5,871 bases of DNA from Candidatus Shapirobacteria bacterium (GTDB lineage: Bacteria > Patescibacteriota > Microgenomatia > UBA12405 > JAUWLS01): the NCBI GenBank assembly GCA_030667285.1, contig DAOUWE010000033.1, forward strand, positions 1 through 5,871, read 5' to 3'. How positions within the stretch are numbered: the stretch's first letter is position 1; each line of letters opens with the position of its first letter. A model generated the notes under the pieces. It saw only the letters and a program-made list of their open reading frames with translations, made no database searches and was not told where the DNA came from. Made by a program: the position numbers and the translations under genes. Of this stretch, positions 4,892 to 5,871 are shown piece after piece.

Positions 4892-5871
4892 ATGGGAATG
4901 TCTAAGACCGAAGTCCTAAAAATGAACATAAGCCGGGTCGAAAAGGAGATTCGGGATACGCCGTATCATAAAGGTACGGAGCATCATGTCGGTCGACTAA
5001 GAGCAAAACTAGCTAGATTAAAGGATCAGGTGGATGGAGCCGGAGGAAAAGGTGGTGGTGGAGGTATAGGATATGGAATAGCCCACCATGGAGATGCGAC
5101 TATAGTTTTGATTGGCCCACCAAGCGCCGGGAAGTCCACTTTGCTTAATAGGTTGAGTTCGGCCAAGTCGAAGATAGGAGCTTATGATTTTACAACTATC
5201 GGGGTAGTACCGGGAATGATGGAGGTGAAAGGGGCCAGGATTCAGGTTTTAGACCTGCCGGGTTTATTGTTGGGAGCGTCAGATAATAAAGGTTTTGGGA
5301 GGAAGGTTTTGTCAGTGGCCAGGGCAGCTAATTTAATGATTTTGATTTCAGATACAGATAGACCGGAATGGTTGGAAAAGATTGAGAAGGAGATTTATAA
5401 GGCAGGAATTAGGATTGATCAGGAGAAACCAAAAATAGATGTGAGAAAAACCTCAAGGGGTTCGATTAGGGTAATTGACGCCTATCATAGTTTTTCTCCC
5501 GAGACAGTAGCCGAAGTAGCCTGGGAATTTGGAATTAAAAATGCCGAGATAAGCTTTGGGGAAAAAATAGACAGCTTGGATAAACTGATTGATGTTTTTT
5601 CCAAGAGTCGAGTTTACATGAAGGTAATTAGGGTTTTGAATAAAGAGGATAAGAAAAGGATTAATAAAAAGGGAGTTTTGCTGATTAGTGCTGAGGAGGA
5701 GAAAGGAATAGATGAATTAAAAAAGAAGATTTGGGAGGAATTGGATTTGGTGCGAGTTTATCTGAAAAGAGAAAAAAGAAAAAAAGCAGATAAAGATCGG
5801 CCTTTGATTATGGAAAAAGGACAAAATTTTCTGGATGTTTTAGGCAGGATATCGACAGAGATGAGGGAAGA
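4892..5871 (+). CDS. DRG/Obg-family GTPase, 3' end beyond the window
   Basis: At least 326 codons remain open to the window edge. The order matches DRG proteins. An N-terminal helical region with TPYHKGTEHHVGRLRAKLARLK-type sequence (23-44) and a glycine-rich linker GGKGGGGG (51-58) come first. G1 is GPPSAGKS (75-82). G2 lies in YDFTTIG (98-104). G3 is DLPG (121-124). A long insert of about 125 residues separates G3 from G4, as with the S5D2L insert of DRGs. G4 is NKED (250-253) and G5 is SAEE (266-269). From about 285 (DLVRVYLKR) the TGS domain begins; its end is outside the window. DRG proteins bind translating ribosomes in archaea and eukaryotes; this role here is inference. An AGGG (4885-4888) sits 3 nt before the first ATG and 9 nt before a second (4898), which may be the real start. 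An extended -10-like TGAGAAAAT (4876-4884) is a weak promoter candidate. Confidence 0.9.
   Translation, partial: MGMSKTEVLKMNISRVEKEIRDTPYHKGTEHHVGRLRAKLARLKDQVDGAGGKGGGGGIGYGIAHHGDATIVLIGPPSAGKSTLLNRLSSAKSKIGAYDFTTIGVVPGMMEVKGARIQVLDLPGLLLGASDNKGFGRKVLSVARAANLMILISDTDRPEWLEKIEKEIYKAGIRIDQEKPKIDVRKTSRGSIRVIDAYHSFSPETVAEVAWEFGIKNAEISFGEKIDSLDKLIDVFSKSRVYMKVIRVLNKEDKKRINKKGVLLISAEEEKGIDELKKKIWEELDLVRVYLKREKRKKADKDRPLIMEKGQNFLDVLGRISTEMRE

Noticed and set aside
1..5871. Mobile element, CRISPR array, phage or defence genes
   Set aside because: No inverted terminal repeats, transposase or integrase motifs, or regularly spaced repeats are visible; the repeated segments at 3209-3453 are shared tRNA T arms. 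The tRNAs show no 3' duplicate suggestive of an attachment site.

Overview
The window looks like a piece of a Candidate Phyla Radiation (Patescibacteria) genome, most likely of the Microgenomates type. This is inferred from the kinds of protein present: a small lysozyme-like protein with the cysteine pattern I associate with that group, a signal-peptide coiled-coil protein paired with a single-pass membrane protein, and a DRG-type GTPase in an otherwise bacterial setting. Other hints are tRNA genes that mostly lack an encoded CCA, very short gaps, few clear Shine-Dalgarno sites and moderate GC. The genetic code appears standard: EF-P ends at a TGA exactly where the family should end. No marker gene fixes the phylum.

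Layout. (1) Bases 1-1226, + strand: the 3' part of a lysozyme-like gene (its 5' end is unclear and may be broken), then after 5 nt a class I SAM-dependent methyltransferase. (2) Bases 1227-1325: an intergenic region with a near-consensus promoter, a strong hairpin with a T-tract immediately downstream, and a second extended -10 close to the next ATG. (3) Bases 1326-1889, +: translation elongation factor P (efp). (4) Bases 1879-2999, - strand: a two-gene unit, a secreted or anchored helical protein followed by a small membrane protein whose 3' end overlaps the efp 3' end. (5) Bases 3044-3453: four tRNA genes. tRNA-Leu(TAG) is on the - strand. tRNA-Arg(TCT), tRNA-Arg(TCG) and tRNA-Lys(CTT) are on the + strand. 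A divergent promoter region lies between the two sets. (6) Bases 3460-4845, -: a secreted glycoside-hydrolase-like TIM-barrel protein with a C-terminal beta domain. (7) Bases 4892-5871, +: a DRG/Obg-family GTPase that runs off the window with no stop codon.

The genes do not form one pathway. Translation functions (efp, four tRNAs, the ribosome-associated GTPase family) alternate with envelope or secreted proteins (lysozyme-like, coiled-coil, membrane anchor, glycoside hydrolase). The points most worth following are the promoter-plus-terminator cassette in front of efp, the recurring -10 boxes placed so that transcripts would begin at or near the start codon, the DRG-type GTPase in a bacterium, and the disrupted 5' end of the first gene. 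I see no mobile element, CRISPR array, phage gene or defence system, and I do not claim a new system here.
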